A stretch of DNA of 64,000 nt, from assembly GCF_013387495.1 (NCBI RefSeq), contig NZ_JABZEE010000003.1, positions 1-64,000 of the forward strand, written 5' to 3'. Position numbers and translations under genes: made by a program. This DNA comes from Streptomyces sp. PKU-EA00015. GTDB taxonomy: Bacteria > Actinomycetota > Actinomycetes > Streptomycetales > Streptomycetaceae. The notes under the pieces are model-generated. The model was not told the origin of the DNA and made no database searches. It was given only the letters and a program-made list of their open reading frames with translations. The first letter of the stretch is position 1, and each line of letters starts with the position of its first letter. Below, piece by piece: positions 16,987 through 26,322 of this stretch.

Positions 16987-17438
16987 TCTCAACGGTTCCT
17001 CCTGGGGGAGTTCCAGCTAGGGCCTTGAGCAGGGTCTTACCTGGTCAGCAGGTCGATGGGCAGGCGGTGGTGGCTCTTGGCGGCCGGTGGCGACGTCCGT
17101 CGGTGTCCGGCGGGGCTGCTGACTCGATGCCGGCTTTCCTGATTGCCCGTCAGGCACGTTTCTGTCCTGTTGTCGCCGTTGATGGCTGCCGCACCCAGTA
17201 TCGAAGAGACGCGCAGGAAGACGAAACGACGCGTCGATCGCCGACCGCCGTATCCGGGCCGTTCCCCTGGATGCGCAGCTCCATCCGACCGCACATGCGC
17301 CGCATCGGCAGACAAAGGGTTTGATCCGCTTCCTCCCGGCCAGGACTGTTGCCGTCCGCGCGCCGGATTCCGGCCAATCGCGGGCGGTGGGGGACTTGGT
17401 GGCGGGCGGAGGGCAAGGCGAGTGGTTAGGATCACGGC
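16987..17438. other. Intergenic region between dhaK and the small secreted protein genes
   Basis: About 450 bp between divergent genes. It should contain the promoters of dhaKLM and of the 17439 gene, but neither a clear promoter nor an RNA gene could be recognised. Open frames crossing it lack family features. Confidence 0.45.
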
Positions 17439-17861
17439 ATGGTCACGGCTCGGTCGACTTCCCGCATGCCGCGGGCCCGCTCCTCTGCGGGTCCGCTGCG
17501 CTTGCTGTGGGTGGCGATCACGCTCTTCGCCTTCGTGTACGCGCACGGCGTGAGCATGGACGGGATCACCGGTCACCTCCACAGGGCGGCTGTGTCCGCA
17601 TCGACCGGCATCGACCGGCATGCGGCTCCCCACGGACCGATGGACCATCACGGGGGCCGACACGGCCCCTCGCACGCGGCTCAGGACTGTGTGCCGGGCC
17701 AGCCCGAGCAGACGCCCGTTCCGGCAGCTCCGCGTGCTTGCGCGCTGATGGAGCAAGGGACGCCCGTTCTGGGCCGCCCTGCCTCGGGTGGCTTCGGTGA
17801 CGCCCCCTCGGCCCGACCTCTGCCCAGTACGGCGATAAGAGCCACAGTTCTTCAGATCTAG
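17439..17861 (+). CDS. Small His-rich membrane/secreted protein (DUF6153-like)
   Basis: This 140-residue protein has one N-terminal hydrophobic segment (LRLLWVAITLFAFVYAHGVSM, residues ~21-41) followed by an exported His-rich stretch (GHLHRA, DRHAAPHGPMDHHGGRHGPSHAA) and two Cys (DCVPG, RACALM). It resembles short Streptomyces proteins grouped as DUF6153. The His/Met/Cys content suggests metal binding outside the membrane, but this is inference. It starts at ATG 17439 and is followed in the same direction by another small secreted protein, a cysteine-synthase-like enzyme and an MFS transporter. Confidence 0.7.
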   Translation: MVTARSTSRMPRARSSAGPLRLLWVAITLFAFVYAHGVSMDGITGHLHRAAVSASTGIDRHAAPHGPMDHHGGRHGPSHAAQDCVPGQPEQTPVPAAPRACALMEQGTPVLGRPASGGFGDAPSARPLPSTAIRATVLQI

Positions 17862-18063
17862 GATCCACGCGGCTTTCCGTCGCCCCCGTGACGCCCTCTC
17901 ATCCGTGTTCCTGAGGCGTGACGAGGCCGGCCATTGCCGTGAGCGGCACCGGCTCCCGAGACCGCCGGTGCGACCGACCTCTGCGGCGATGTCCTGAACC
18001 TGCCCCATTCCTGCCCACCGTCCGACGCGCCCCTGGCGTCCGACGGCCGCCTGCGGAGGAACC

Positions 18064-18492
18064 GTGCGTTCGCCATTCCGTATCCCGTCACACCCGCATG
18101 CCGTCCACCGCCGACCGCAGCTGCTGGTCCTGCTTCTGAGCATGCTGCTGCTGACCGCGCTCGACTGTGCTCGACCGGCGCATGCGGCTGGTCACGATCA
18201 CAGCGCAGCCTCCGTGGCATCGGCTGCTGCGCGGGCCTTCTCGGCGCAATCACCGCCGCCGCGTGCCGTGACGCCGGGTGATTCGTCCTGCTCGTCCTCC
18301 GGTTCCGGGCCCCAGGGGGTAGCCCGCCCGCAATCACGCATCCAGCCGACCGACATCACGAAGCCGGCGGCTTTGGCGACGGTGAGGCGGGCCGCGGCGC
18401 ACCACGAGGCGCCCCGGCCTGCGCCGTCGGGCACCGAAAGAGCTGTCCCAGGGCGCTCGACTCTGTGCGCCTTGTGCCAGTGGCGGACATAG
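18064..18492 (+). CDS. Small secreted protein with AGHDHS and C-terminal CxxC
   Basis: This 142-residue protein starts at GTG 18064 right after GGAGGAACC. An N-terminal signal segment ([24 protein letters not shown]) is followed by GHDHSAASV and a low-complexity region, and it ends [11 protein letters not shown] with a CxxC pair. A Cys inside the signal region (ALDC) could be lipidated, though the context is not a strong lipobox. No family is recognised. Like the previous gene it carries possible metal ligands. Its end lies 117 bp before the cysteine-synthase-like gene. Confidence 0.6.
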   Translation: MRSPFRIPSHPHAVHRRPQLLVLLLSMLLLTALDCARPAHAAGHDHSAASVASAAARAFSAQSPPPRAVTPGDSSCSSSGSGPQGVARPQSRIQPTDITKPAALATVRRAAAHHEAPRPAPSGTERAVPGRSTLCALCQWRT

Positions 18493-18608
18493 GCCACGTC
18501 CTCAACCGCAACGCGCGCGCCCGTGGGGGCCGACGAACGCCCCCGGGCCCGCGTGATGCGCGACAGCCAGGCCGCCACACACACTTCATGAAAGGCGAGA
18601 GCCATCTC

Positions 18609-19742
18609 ATGCACTCTTCCGATACGACACACCTGACCAGGCCCGGCCGCGCCGCCCTCTCCGGCCTGGTCGGCAACACACCGTTGCTCCGCGTAGGTGA
18701 ACCCTTCGCCCACGAAGGACGGGGATTCTGGGCGAAGCTGGAAGGCTTCAATCCCGGTGGCATCAAGGACCGGCCGGGTCTGCACATGGTCGAACGCGCC
18801 CGCGCCCGCCGCGAATTGAAGGCCGGCGCACGCATCATCGAGTCCACCAGCGGGACCTTGGGACTGGGGCTCGCCCTCGCCGGAATGGTGTACGGCCATC
18901 CGGTCACCCTGGTCACCGACCCGGGCCTGGAGATGTCGATGACCCGCCTGCTCACCGCCTACGGCGCCCAGGTCAACGTCGTCTCCGAGCCGCACCCGAC
19001 CGGCGGCTGGCAGCAGGCCCGACGCGACCGCGTCGCCCGGCTCATGCTGCAGCACCCCGATTCCTGGTGCCCGGACCAGTACAACAACCCCGACAACACC
19101 GCCGCCTACACCCCGCTGGCCCTGGAGCTCGCCACAGAGCTCGGACACATCGACGTACTGGTGTGCAGCGTCGGCACCGGGGGACACTCGGCGGGCGTCT
19201 CCCGTGTCCTGCAGCAGCTCTACCCGGAGCTGAAGCTCGTGGGCGTGGACACCATCGGATCCACGATCTTCGGCCAGCCGGCTCGGCCCCGGCTCATGCG
19301 GGGGCTCGGCTCCAGCATCTATCCGCGCAACGTCGCCTACGACAACTTCACCGAGGTGCACTGGGTCGCCCCGGCCGAAGCGGTGTGGGCCTGCCGGCGA
19401 CTCGCCGCGTCCCACTACGCCACCGGCGGATGGAGCGTCGGCGCCGTCGCTCTGGTCGCCGGATGGCTCGCCCGGTCCCTGCCCGCCGACGCCCGGATCG
19501 CCGCGATCTTCCCCGACGGGCCGCAACGGTATCTCGGCACGGTGTACGACGACGACTACTGCGCTGCCCACGGTCTTCTCGACTCCCCGCCGGCGCAGGA
19601 ACCAGAGGTGATCGGGCGCCTCGACGAGAAGGAGGTGACGAGGTGGACCCGCTGCACCGCAGTGGTCGACCCCCTCGCGCTGGTTCAGGACGACGTCACG
19701 GGCGAGAAGCCTGAAAGCATCGACGCCGAGGGGGACCGGTGA
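18609..19742 (+). CDS. PLP-dependent cysteine-synthase-like enzyme
   Basis: This 377-residue fold-type II PLP enzyme has [11 protein letters not shown] near the start, the PLP lysine in [11 protein letters not shown] (Lys53), the substrate-binding [14 protein letters not shown] and the phosphate-binding GTGGHSAG. The family includes O-acetylserine sulfhydrylases and enzymes that make diaminopropionate precursors (SbnA type). Changes from canonical CysK (GGIKDR for GGSVKDR, GTGGHS for GTGGTI) argue for a specialised substrate. ATG 18609 is chosen because AAAGGCGAG lies upstream. The stop overlaps the MFS gene start (GTGA), so enzyme and transporter are translationally coupled. Confidence 0.88.
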   Translation: MHSSDTTHLTRPGRAALSGLVGNTPLLRVGEPFAHEGRGFWAKLEGFNPGGIKDRPGLHMVERARARRELKAGARIIESTSGTLGLGLALAGMVYGHPVTLVTDPGLEMSMTRLLTAYGAQVNVVSEPHPTGGWQQARRDRVARLMLQHPDSWCPDQYNNPDNTAAYTPLALELATELGHIDVLVCSVGTGGHSAGVSRVLQQLYPELKLVGVDTIGSTIFGQPARPRLMRGLGSSIYPRNVAYDNFTEVHWVAPAEAVWACRRLAASHYATGGWSVGAVALVAGWLARSLPADARIAAIFPDGPQRYLGTVYDDDYCAAHGLLDSPPAQEPEVIGRLDEKEVTRWTRCTAVVDPLALVQDDVTGEKPESIDAEGDR

Positions 19743-21040
19743 AGGGCACCGTCGCGCAGGTCCGAACGTACGACCGCAGCGTCCAGTTGTTGATGGTGAA
19801 CCAGTTCACCATCAACCTCGGTTTCTACATGCTGATGCCCTACCTCGCCGCTCACCTGGCAGGACCGCTCGGCCTGGCAGGCTGGCTGGTCGGGCTGATC
19901 CTCGGGGTGCGCAACTTCAGTCAGCAGGGCATGTTCCTGGTCGGCGGCACCATGGCGGACCGCTTCGGGTACAAGCCGATGATCATCGCCGGACTCGCCC
20001 TGCGCATCGTCGGGTTCGCGACCCTCGGGCTGGTCGACAGCGTTCCCGCACTGATCGCGGCGTCCGCCGCGACCGGTCTCGCGGGAGCCCTGTTCAACCC
20101 GGCCTCCCGCGCCTACCTCGCCGCGGACGCGGGAGAACGCCGGGTCGAGGCGTTCGCGCTCTTCAACGTCTTCTACCAGGCGGGCATCCTCCTCGGCCCA
20201 CTGGTCGGCATGGTGCTGACGGGCATCGACTTCCGCGTCACGTGCCTCACCGCGGCGGCTGTCTTCGCCGTCCTGGCCATGGTGCAGGTGCGCGCCTTGC
20301 CCGCACGCCGGGCTGAGGGTGGGACCGGCACCGAGGAACGGCGGGAGAGTGTTCTGGCCCAGTGGCGGAGCATCATCGCCAACCGGCCCTTCCTGCTGTT
20401 CTCCCTCGCCATGGTCGGCTCGTACGTGATGACCTTCCAGGTCTATCTCGCCCTGCCGTTGGAGGTGCGTCGCCTTGGAGGTGAGGGCGAGTTCGGCACG
20501 GCGGCAGTCGCGGCGCTGTTCGCGGTCTCGGGGCTCAGCACCATCGTCGGCCAGACGAGGGTGACCGCCTGGTGCAAGGCCCGGCTGGAACCGGCGCATG
20601 CGCTCACGTGGGGCCTGCTGGCCATGGGAGTTGCCTTCGTGCCCCTGCTGGTGGCGACGGCTGTACCCGTACCGGACGAGGGCCTCGGGCTGTGGCTGAT
20701 GGCGGCGGTGCCTCCCGCCCTGTCGGCCCTGCTGCTGGCCCTCGGCACGATGATCGCGTACCCCTTCGAGATGGACACCATCGTCCGCCTCTGCGGGAAC
20801 CGCCTCGTCGCAACCCACTACGGGCTCTACAACACCGTCTGCGGTGTAGGCATCACCATCGGGAACCTCCTCACAGGAGCTGCTCTGGACGCGGCCCGTA
20901 CCGCCGGCCTGCCCGCCCTGCCTTGGGCTGCGCTGTTCATGCTCGGCCTGGGGTGTGCCGCGGCGGTGTACGGGATGCACCGCACCGGTCGACTGGCTCC
21001 GCCTGCCCCCACAGGCCGGCGTGAACCGGCGGTGGCGTAA
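19739..21040 (+). CDS. MFS transporter coupled to the cysteine-synthase-like gene
   Basis: This 433-residue protein has about 12 hydrophobic segments, the MFS loop 2-3 motif [14 protein letters not shown] and typical half-half symmetry with a central charged loop ([18 protein letters not shown]). The start is GTG 19739, overlapping the stop of the preceding gene, so it probably exports or imports the product or substrate of that enzyme. The direction of transport cannot be told from sequence. Confidence 0.9.
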   Translation: MKGTVAQVRTYDRSVQLLMVNQFTINLGFYMLMPYLAAHLAGPLGLAGWLVGLILGVRNFSQQGMFLVGGTMADRFGYKPMIIAGLALRIVGFATLGLVDSVPALIAASAATGLAGALFNPASRAYLAADAGERRVEAFALFNVFYQAGILLGPLVGMVLTGIDFRVTCLTAAAVFAVLAMVQVRALPARRAEGGTGTEERRESVLAQWRSIIANRPFLLFSLAMVGSYVMTFQVYLALPLEVRRLGGEGEFGTAAVAALFAVSGLSTIVGQTRVTAWCKARLEPAHALTWGLLAMGVAFVPLLVATAVPVPDEGLGLWLMAAVPPALSALLLALGTMIAYPFEMDTIVRLCGNRLVATHYGLYNTVCGVGITIGNLLTGAALDAARTAGLPALPWAALFMLGLGCAAAVYGMHRTGRLAPPAPTGRREPAVA

Positions 21041-21184
21041 CGGTGGTGTCTGCCTGAGGCCTCCGCCCCCACCGACGGCTTCGGCGCCGCGTTCATCGCC
21101 GCCGCAGCGATCGCAGCGATCGGGGGTCTCGTCACCTGCTCGTGATGCGCAGTGACAAGTCGGCCGCGGCTGCCGCCCAGGCCG

Positions 21185-21246
21185 CCCCTGCCGCGCACGG
21201 TGAGCAGGTCGGCGCATAGCCGATGGGCTGCCGTGCGCGGCAGGGG
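21185..21246. terminator. Long inverted repeat between convergent genes
   Basis: A perfect 16-bp inverted repeat (CCCCTGCCGCGCACGG at 21185-21200 and its complement at 21231-21246) flanks a 30-nt loop. It lies between the convergent MFS and hydrolase genes and could terminate both transcripts, although the loop is longer than usual. Confidence 0.5.
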
Positions 21247-21299
21247 AGCGGAGAGGTTTCGACACCCAGGGGCCGCCCGATGTCTCACCGCGAGTGGTT

Positions 21300-22904
21300 T
21301 CAGGGCCCGATCTCGAACTCGGGCGGCTCCAGGCTGTTCAGGCATCCGGTCTTCGGCGCGGCCGGGGTGTCGAAGAACGACACGGTGATCTCCTGGGCGC
21401 ACTCCGACGAGGCGAACACCACATGCGGCTCGTAGGGGACCGTGACGACCTTGGCCCGGCTCAGCGTACGGGCGACGTACGGCCCGTTGTCCGCCCCGGT
21501 CTGGGAGTCGAACCCGCCCGACACGACGAGGGTGGGGATGTCGCTCCGCGTGACGTCCCGGATCGTGGCCGGCGCCGCGGGGACCTTCCAGACCTCGCAG
21601 TCCGGACGGAGGAAGGTGAGCTGCGGAGCCTGGGCCAGCACCGAGCGGGGGAACGACGGGAACGCTTCCTGTCCGGCCCGGAGCGCCTCTTCCCGGCTCT
21701 CGTACGGCGTCCACGCGCTGCAGAAGACGCCGTAGGCGAGACCGTGCGAAACCCTTCCCATGGCCTGGGGGCTGACCTTGCCGCCCGCCCACTGCTGGGC
21801 GATCCGCTGCGGCTTGCCGTGCGCCAGCTCGTCGAGGGCGCGGGGCACCTGGGGCGCCACATGGGTGGCGGAGGTCATCCAGTTCACCAGCGCTCCGCCG
21901 TCCAGCACGACCTTCACCGGCTTCGGGCTGCCGGGGGGCTTGACGGTGGTCGTGACCGGATCGGCTTCGAGGTCACGGACGAGCCGGTCGAAAGTGGCCG
22001 ACAGGTTCGGATAGCGCCGATTGCACGCCGGCTGCTCCGCGCAGGCCTTGAACAGGCCGTCGAAGCCCTGCCGGGCGCTGCTCCAGGTCAGGGCCGACCC
22101 GGCTCTGGACGGCGGCAGTATGCCGTCGATGCCCACCGAGCGGAGCCCCTCGGGGTGCAGGCGCATGTAGACCAGCGCCAGGTGGGTGCCGTAGGAGATG
22201 CCGAACACGTTCCACTTCTCGATGCCCAGCGCGGTGCGCAGGTCCGCGTAGTCGGCGGCGCTCTCGGTGTCGTTGTAGGCGCTGAGGTCGACCCCGCGGC
22301 CCGCCAGCTTGTCGCGGCAGGCCTTGGTGGCCTCGACATGCAGACGCCCGGTGGACGGAGCGTCGTAGACGAGGCCGACCGCGCGTGCGTTGAACTGGTC
22401 GATGTCGGGGCACAGGAGCGCCGGGTCGGCCGAGTACGTACCGCGCTGGGACATGAAAATCACGTCACGGTCGCGGTTCAGGCCGCCGTCGACCGCCATC
22501 TGCGCCTCCCCCACCGAGTCGTCTCCGGGTCCGCCCGCGAACCACACGATGGGGTCGGGTTTCGGTGTGTCGGCCGCGGCGGGCACGATCGCGACACCGA
22601 GTTCGATCGTTCGACTGCTGGGTTCGGCGCGGTTCTCGGGCACGGTGAGCGTTCCGCAGCGGGCTTCTTCGAGCGCCTCGATCGGTTCCGGCGTCTTCGG
22701 GCAGGGGCCCGGTTCGAAGCCGGCGTCGCCCACCGTCCGAGCGGCCGTGCCGATCGGCGCTCCGGTCCCGGTGCCGGTGCGGGGCTGCGCCTGTGCGGGC
22801 GCTGCGAGCAGCCCGGTGATGAGGAGACCGGTCGCCATGCCGGCCGAAGTGGCCTGGAGTCGTCGTACGGGACGGCGACGACTGGGGGCTCGGTGGCGTG
22901 ACAT
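21300..22904 (-). CDS. Secreted alpha/beta hydrolase, tripeptidyl-aminopeptidase-like
   Basis: This 534-residue protein has a Tat-like or Sec signal (RRRPVRRLQATS, then a hydrophobic core, APAQAQP). A TAP-family hydrolase domain follows: the oxyanion loop WFAGGPGDDS (~121-130), FMSQRGT, nucleophile GISYGT (Ser237), acid in VVSGGFDSQTG and His in VPYEPHVVF. The last region, with paired Cys, matches the TAP-like C-terminal domain. The family releases N-terminal peptides from proteins outside the cell. It is a close tandem paralogue of the next gene, 12 bp apart, probably one operon with that gene first. Confidence 0.88.
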   Translation of the reverse strand: MSRHRAPSRRRPVRRLQATSAGMATGLLITGLLAAPAQAQPRTGTGTGAPIGTAARTVGDAGFEPGPCPKTPEPIEALEEARCGTLTVPENRAEPSSRTIELGVAIVPAAADTPKPDPIVWFAGGPGDDSVGEAQMAVDGGLNRDRDVIFMSQRGTYSADPALLCPDIDQFNARAVGLVYDAPSTGRLHVEATKACRDKLAGRGVDLSAYNDTESAADYADLRTALGIEKWNVFGISYGTHLALVYMRLHPEGLRSVGIDGILPPSRAGSALTWSSARQGFDGLFKACAEQPACNRRYPNLSATFDRLVRDLEADPVTTTVKPPGSPKPVKVVLDGGALVNWMTSATHVAPQVPRALDELAHGKPQRIAQQWAGGKVSPQAMGRVSHGLAYGVFCSAWTPYESREEALRAGQEAFPSFPRSVLAQAPQLTFLRPDCEVWKVPAAPATIRDVTRSDIPTLVVSGGFDSQTGADNGPYVARTLSRAKVVTVPYEPHVVFASSECAQEITVSFFDTPAAPKTGCLNSLEPPEFEIGP

Positions 22905-22916
22905 CTGCCCTCCCGG

Positions 22917-24470
22917 TCATTTCGGGATGATCGTGAACGATTTGGGCTCGAGGCCGTCCACGCAACCGGTGTCGGGCGCGGTCGGGCGAGCGAGGAACGA
23001 GGCCAGCACGCGTTGTGCGCAAGGCGACTGCGGGACCACCCAGTGGCCGATTCCCGGAACCTGCACGTCGGTCGAGCGGGACAGGTCACGGGCCACGTCC
23101 CGCGCCCAACTCGCCCCGGTCTTCATGTCGAACGTGCCGGAGACCACGAGCGCCGGCACCGCGCCGGCCGTGGCCACCCGCTGGACGGACGCGCGGTCCG
23201 GAACGTTCCAGACCCGGCACGCCGCGTACTGGAAGGGAAGTTGCGGCGGCTGGGCCAGGACCGTGTCCGGCCACCCCGGGAAGGCCCGGCGCCCTGCGTT
23301 CAGCACGTCGGATTCCGAGTACCCCGGCGCCCACTCGCTGCACGCCACCGACTCCGTCAGTCCGTGCGCGAACGCGCCGACGTTCTGGACCGAGCCCGCC
23401 GCGCGGGCCTGCGCGAAGCGCTCCGGGCGTCCCTGGCTGAGTTCCTCGAGCGCCGCCGGGACGTCCTTGGCCGGGACGGCGTTGCCGACCACCAGGTTCA
23501 GCAGCGCGCCCCCGTCGAGGACGACCCTGACCGGCTTTCCTCCGCTCGGCGGCGGGACGTTCAGCGTCAGGGGCTGTGCCTCCAGCCTGCGCACCTGCGA
23601 CGTCAGCATCCGGGGCAGGTCCGGGTACCGGTCCTTGCAGCGGGGCTCCGCCGCGCACGCCTCGAAGATGTTGCGGATCCCCTCCTGAGCGCTGCTCCAT
23701 GTCCACGGCAGGGTCGCGGTCTGGGGAGGTGCGAGCGAGTCGAGCGCCACGGCGCGGATTCCCCCGGGGTGCCTGCGCAGGTACGTGAGGGCCAGGTCGG
23801 TGCCGTAGGAGTACGCGTAGACGTTCCACCGGGGGATGCCCAGCGCCTTGCGCAGGTCGGCGAAGTCGGCGGCGTTCTCAGTGGTGTTGTAGGCACTCAG
23901 GTCGATGCCGTCGGCCGCCAAGCGGCCCCGGCACTCCTTCACCGCCTTCAGCAGGCGCTGCTCCGTGGGCTCTGCGTCATAGGGCAGGCCCACGGCCTGC
24001 GCGTTGAACCGGTCGACCTCCGGGCAGGCGAGGTTCGGCTGCGAGTAGAGGTTTCCGCGCTGGGCCATGATGATCAGCTCGCGGTCCTTGTTCAGGCCGG
24101 AGTCGACGAGGAAGGGGATGTCGTCGATCGCGTCGGCACCGGGGCCTCCCGCCATGAAGACCACAGGGTCCTGTGCGGCTTTCGCCGGGGTGGCAGCCGG
24201 AATGACCGCCACGGCCAGCTTGATGGTCCGGCCGCCGGGGCGGGAGCGGTTCTCGGGGACCTCGAGGAAGCCGCACCGTGCGCCGCTCAGCGCGGCGATG
24301 GGCTCGGGCGGCTTCGGACAGGGGCCGGGCACGAACCGGGACGGGGCTGCCGCGCCGGGCCCCGCGGACCGGGCGGGTGGTGACGCGGCACTGCTGGGTG
24401 TGGGGCCGATTGCTGCCAGGCAGACCAGAGCGGCCGCGGCAGTCATCGCGTGGATGCTGTGCTGTGGCAT
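22917..24470 (-). CDS. Secreted alpha/beta hydrolase, tripeptidyl-aminopeptidase-like (paralogue)
   Basis: This 517-residue paralogue of the downstream gene has a signal peptide (MTAAAALVCLAAIGPTPSSAAS), the shared PGPCPKPPEPIAAL opening, oxyanion loop FMAGGPGADA, IMAQRGN, nucleophile AYSYGT, acid in VVSGTFDMKTG and His in GIGHWVVP. ATG 24470 has GAGGA 10 bp upstream; an ATG 24 bp further upstream would swallow that site. Both copies end with a Cys near CVDGLEPKSF/CLNSLEPPEF. A tandem duplication with divergence is the simplest explanation. Confidence 0.88.
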   Translation of the reverse strand: MPQHSIHAMTAAAALVCLAAIGPTPSSAASPPARSAGPGAAAPSRFVPGPCPKPPEPIAALSGARCGFLEVPENRSRPGGRTIKLAVAVIPAATPAKAAQDPVVFMAGGPGADAIDDIPFLVDSGLNKDRELIIMAQRGNLYSQPNLACPEVDRFNAQAVGLPYDAEPTEQRLLKAVKECRGRLAADGIDLSAYNTTENAADFADLRKALGIPRWNVYAYSYGTDLALTYLRRHPGGIRAVALDSLAPPQTATLPWTWSSAQEGIRNIFEACAAEPRCKDRYPDLPRMLTSQVRRLEAQPLTLNVPPPSGGKPVRVVLDGGALLNLVVGNAVPAKDVPAALEELSQGRPERFAQARAAGSVQNVGAFAHGLTESVACSEWAPGYSESDVLNAGRRAFPGWPDTVLAQPPQLPFQYAACRVWNVPDRASVQRVATAGAVPALVVSGTFDMKTGASWARDVARDLSRSTDVQVPGIGHWVVPQSPCAQRVLASFLARPTAPDTGCVDGLEPKSFTIIPK

Positions 24471-24689
24471 GTGATCTCGTTCCTCTGCCGACATCGGCGG
24501 CGGCCCTGCCGGCCCAGGGCCCCAGCGGTTTGGGCGGAACGCGCCTTTTCGACGCTACCGGGCGGCGCGTTCGCGCGCACGCGGAGCGGTCGCAACCCGT
24601 GGCACGGGCGGCCCCCGGCCGTCCGCAGTGACGCGATCGCCCCACCGCCGGTCGTGATCTGAACCGCCCAGGCACTGCTCATGCTGCTC

Positions 24690-24911
<222 letters not shown>

Positions 24912-25052
24912 AGGGCCCGGCGCACGGAACGGCGTCGCGGCCGGTTCCACGGCCGCGGTCACTGCGCCGTGGCGGTCCTCGGCGGCGTGAGCCAGGGGGC
25001 TGGTCGCGCCCAGTGGCCCCACGCTCGTTCGGCCGCGTGGAAGGATGAGCCC

Positions 25053-26081
25053 ATGGGGTCGCGACTGCCGTTCGGGGACGCGTTACGGGCCGAGCTGGGA
25101 TCGCCCCGGCGCTCTCGAAGACTGGGCAGCAGCCCTCGCTCGCGCGTGTGGCGCGTCGAGCTGCCCGAGGCGACGGCGGTGGTGAAGCAGATCGTCGACG
25201 GCCCTGATGCCGACGAGCGATACGCCCGCGAGGTGGCCGCCTTGCGGCTCGCCGCCCGAGCCGAGACTCCCGTCGTGCCCGCGTTGCTGGCCGTCGATCC
25301 CGACGAGCGGGTCCTGGTGCTGGAGCATCTCGATCACCGACGCCCGCGCGGCGACTGGATCGTCGACTACGCAGCCGCGTTGGCACGACTGCATGCCACC
25401 GCCCGTCCGGAGGACGTTGGGGTACTTCCCCGTTGGCAGGGCCCGGACCAGGCCGATGTCGAGTCCTTCCTGCGACTGGCCGGGGCTCTGGAGGCTCCTG
25501 TCCCGTCCGGCGTGTCCGGCGAACTCCATGACCTCGTGAACCGGCTCGACCGGGCATCCGGGCATGCCCTTCTGCACGGGGATCCCTGTCCCGGTAACGA
25601 TCTCCACACCGCCGCGGGGATCAGATTCGTGGACTTCGAGCAGGCGTCACTGGGCAGCGGCTCGATGGAACTGGCCTATCTGCGCATCGGGTTTCCGACC
25701 TGCTGGTGTGTCACTTCGGCGTCGGAGCCGCTGCTGGAACGGGCGGAGCGCGCATACCGCAAGGAGTGGCGCACCGTCACCGGTTGCGAAGCCCAGGACG
25801 GCCTCGCCGACGCGTGCGCCGGCTGGCTGCTCCGCGGCGACGCGCTGGTGGAGCGGGCACGCCGCGACAGCACTGATCACCTGGCCCGGATTCCGCACCG
25901 GGACTGGACGTGGGGCACCGCGACCGCCCGGCAGCGGCTCCTTCACCGGCTCGGGGTCGTCAGCCGGATGACGGCCGGCGACACCTCTCTCAGCGGCGTG
26001 AGCAGCCTCACCGCCGGCATGCGCCGACGCATGCTCGTTCGCTGGCCCGCACTTCAGCCCGTCCCGGCACAGCGACCCTAG
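25053..26081 (+). CDS. Aminoglycoside-phosphotransferase-family kinase
   Basis: This 342-residue protein has the APH/choline kinase fold motifs: a catalytic loop LLHGDPCPGND (His ~175) and a metal-binding VDFEQASLGS (~193). A brief ATP-lysine segment (TAVVKQIVDG) lies near residue 50 and LVLEHLD forms the hinge. It phosphorylates a small hydroxyl compound that cannot be named. ATG 25053 is preceded by GGAAGGATGAG. It stands alone between the gene scar at 24690-24911 and the steroid cluster. Confidence 0.8.
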   Translation: MGSRLPFGDALRAELGSPRRSRRLGSSPRSRVWRVELPEATAVVKQIVDGPDADERYAREVAALRLAARAETPVVPALLAVDPDERVLVLEHLDHRRPRGDWIVDYAAALARLHATARPEDVGVLPRWQGPDQADVESFLRLAGALEAPVPSGVSGELHDLVNRLDRASGHALLHGDPCPGNDLHTAAGIRFVDFEQASLGSGSMELAYLRIGFPTCWCVTSASEPLLERAERAYRKEWRTVTGCEAQDGLADACAGWLLRGDALVERARRDSTDHLARIPHRDWTWGTATARQRLLHRLGVVSRMTAGDTSLSGVSSLTAGMRRRMLVRWPALQPVPAQRP

Positions 26082-26322
26082 AGGTCGGCTGACCCCCCCG
26101 GAATCGTCGGCGAGTCACTGGCATGCCGACCTGTCCCGAGAGGGCTTGCAGGCCGTGGTGCGAGCGGAACACGGTCCACCGCTCGGCCTCGACCCGTTGC
26201 CGGGAGAAGCCCAGCACCTGGGCTTTCGCGTACGACAGGCGAAGGTGCACGGTCACCAGCCCGCCGGCCCACCGCACCTCACCTCCCCGAAGCCCAGGTC
26301 CCGTCGGGCCGGCCTGGTCCGG
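26082..26322. other. Gap between convergent kinase and fadE33 genes
   Basis: About 240 bp. A minus-strand open frame of about 60 codons (26098-26277) reads VTVHLRLSYAKAQVLGFSRQ and resembles coding sequence, but no family is recognised. It may be another decayed gene end. Confidence 0.35.

Noticed and set aside
16987..17438. tRNA or small RNA gene
   Set aside because: No cloverleaf-compatible arms or conserved T-loop sequence could be found.
18198..19571. Long minus-strand open frame opposite the cysteine-synthase-like gene
   Set aside because: It is a mirror of the PLP enzyme's codon bias, with no start signal or family features.
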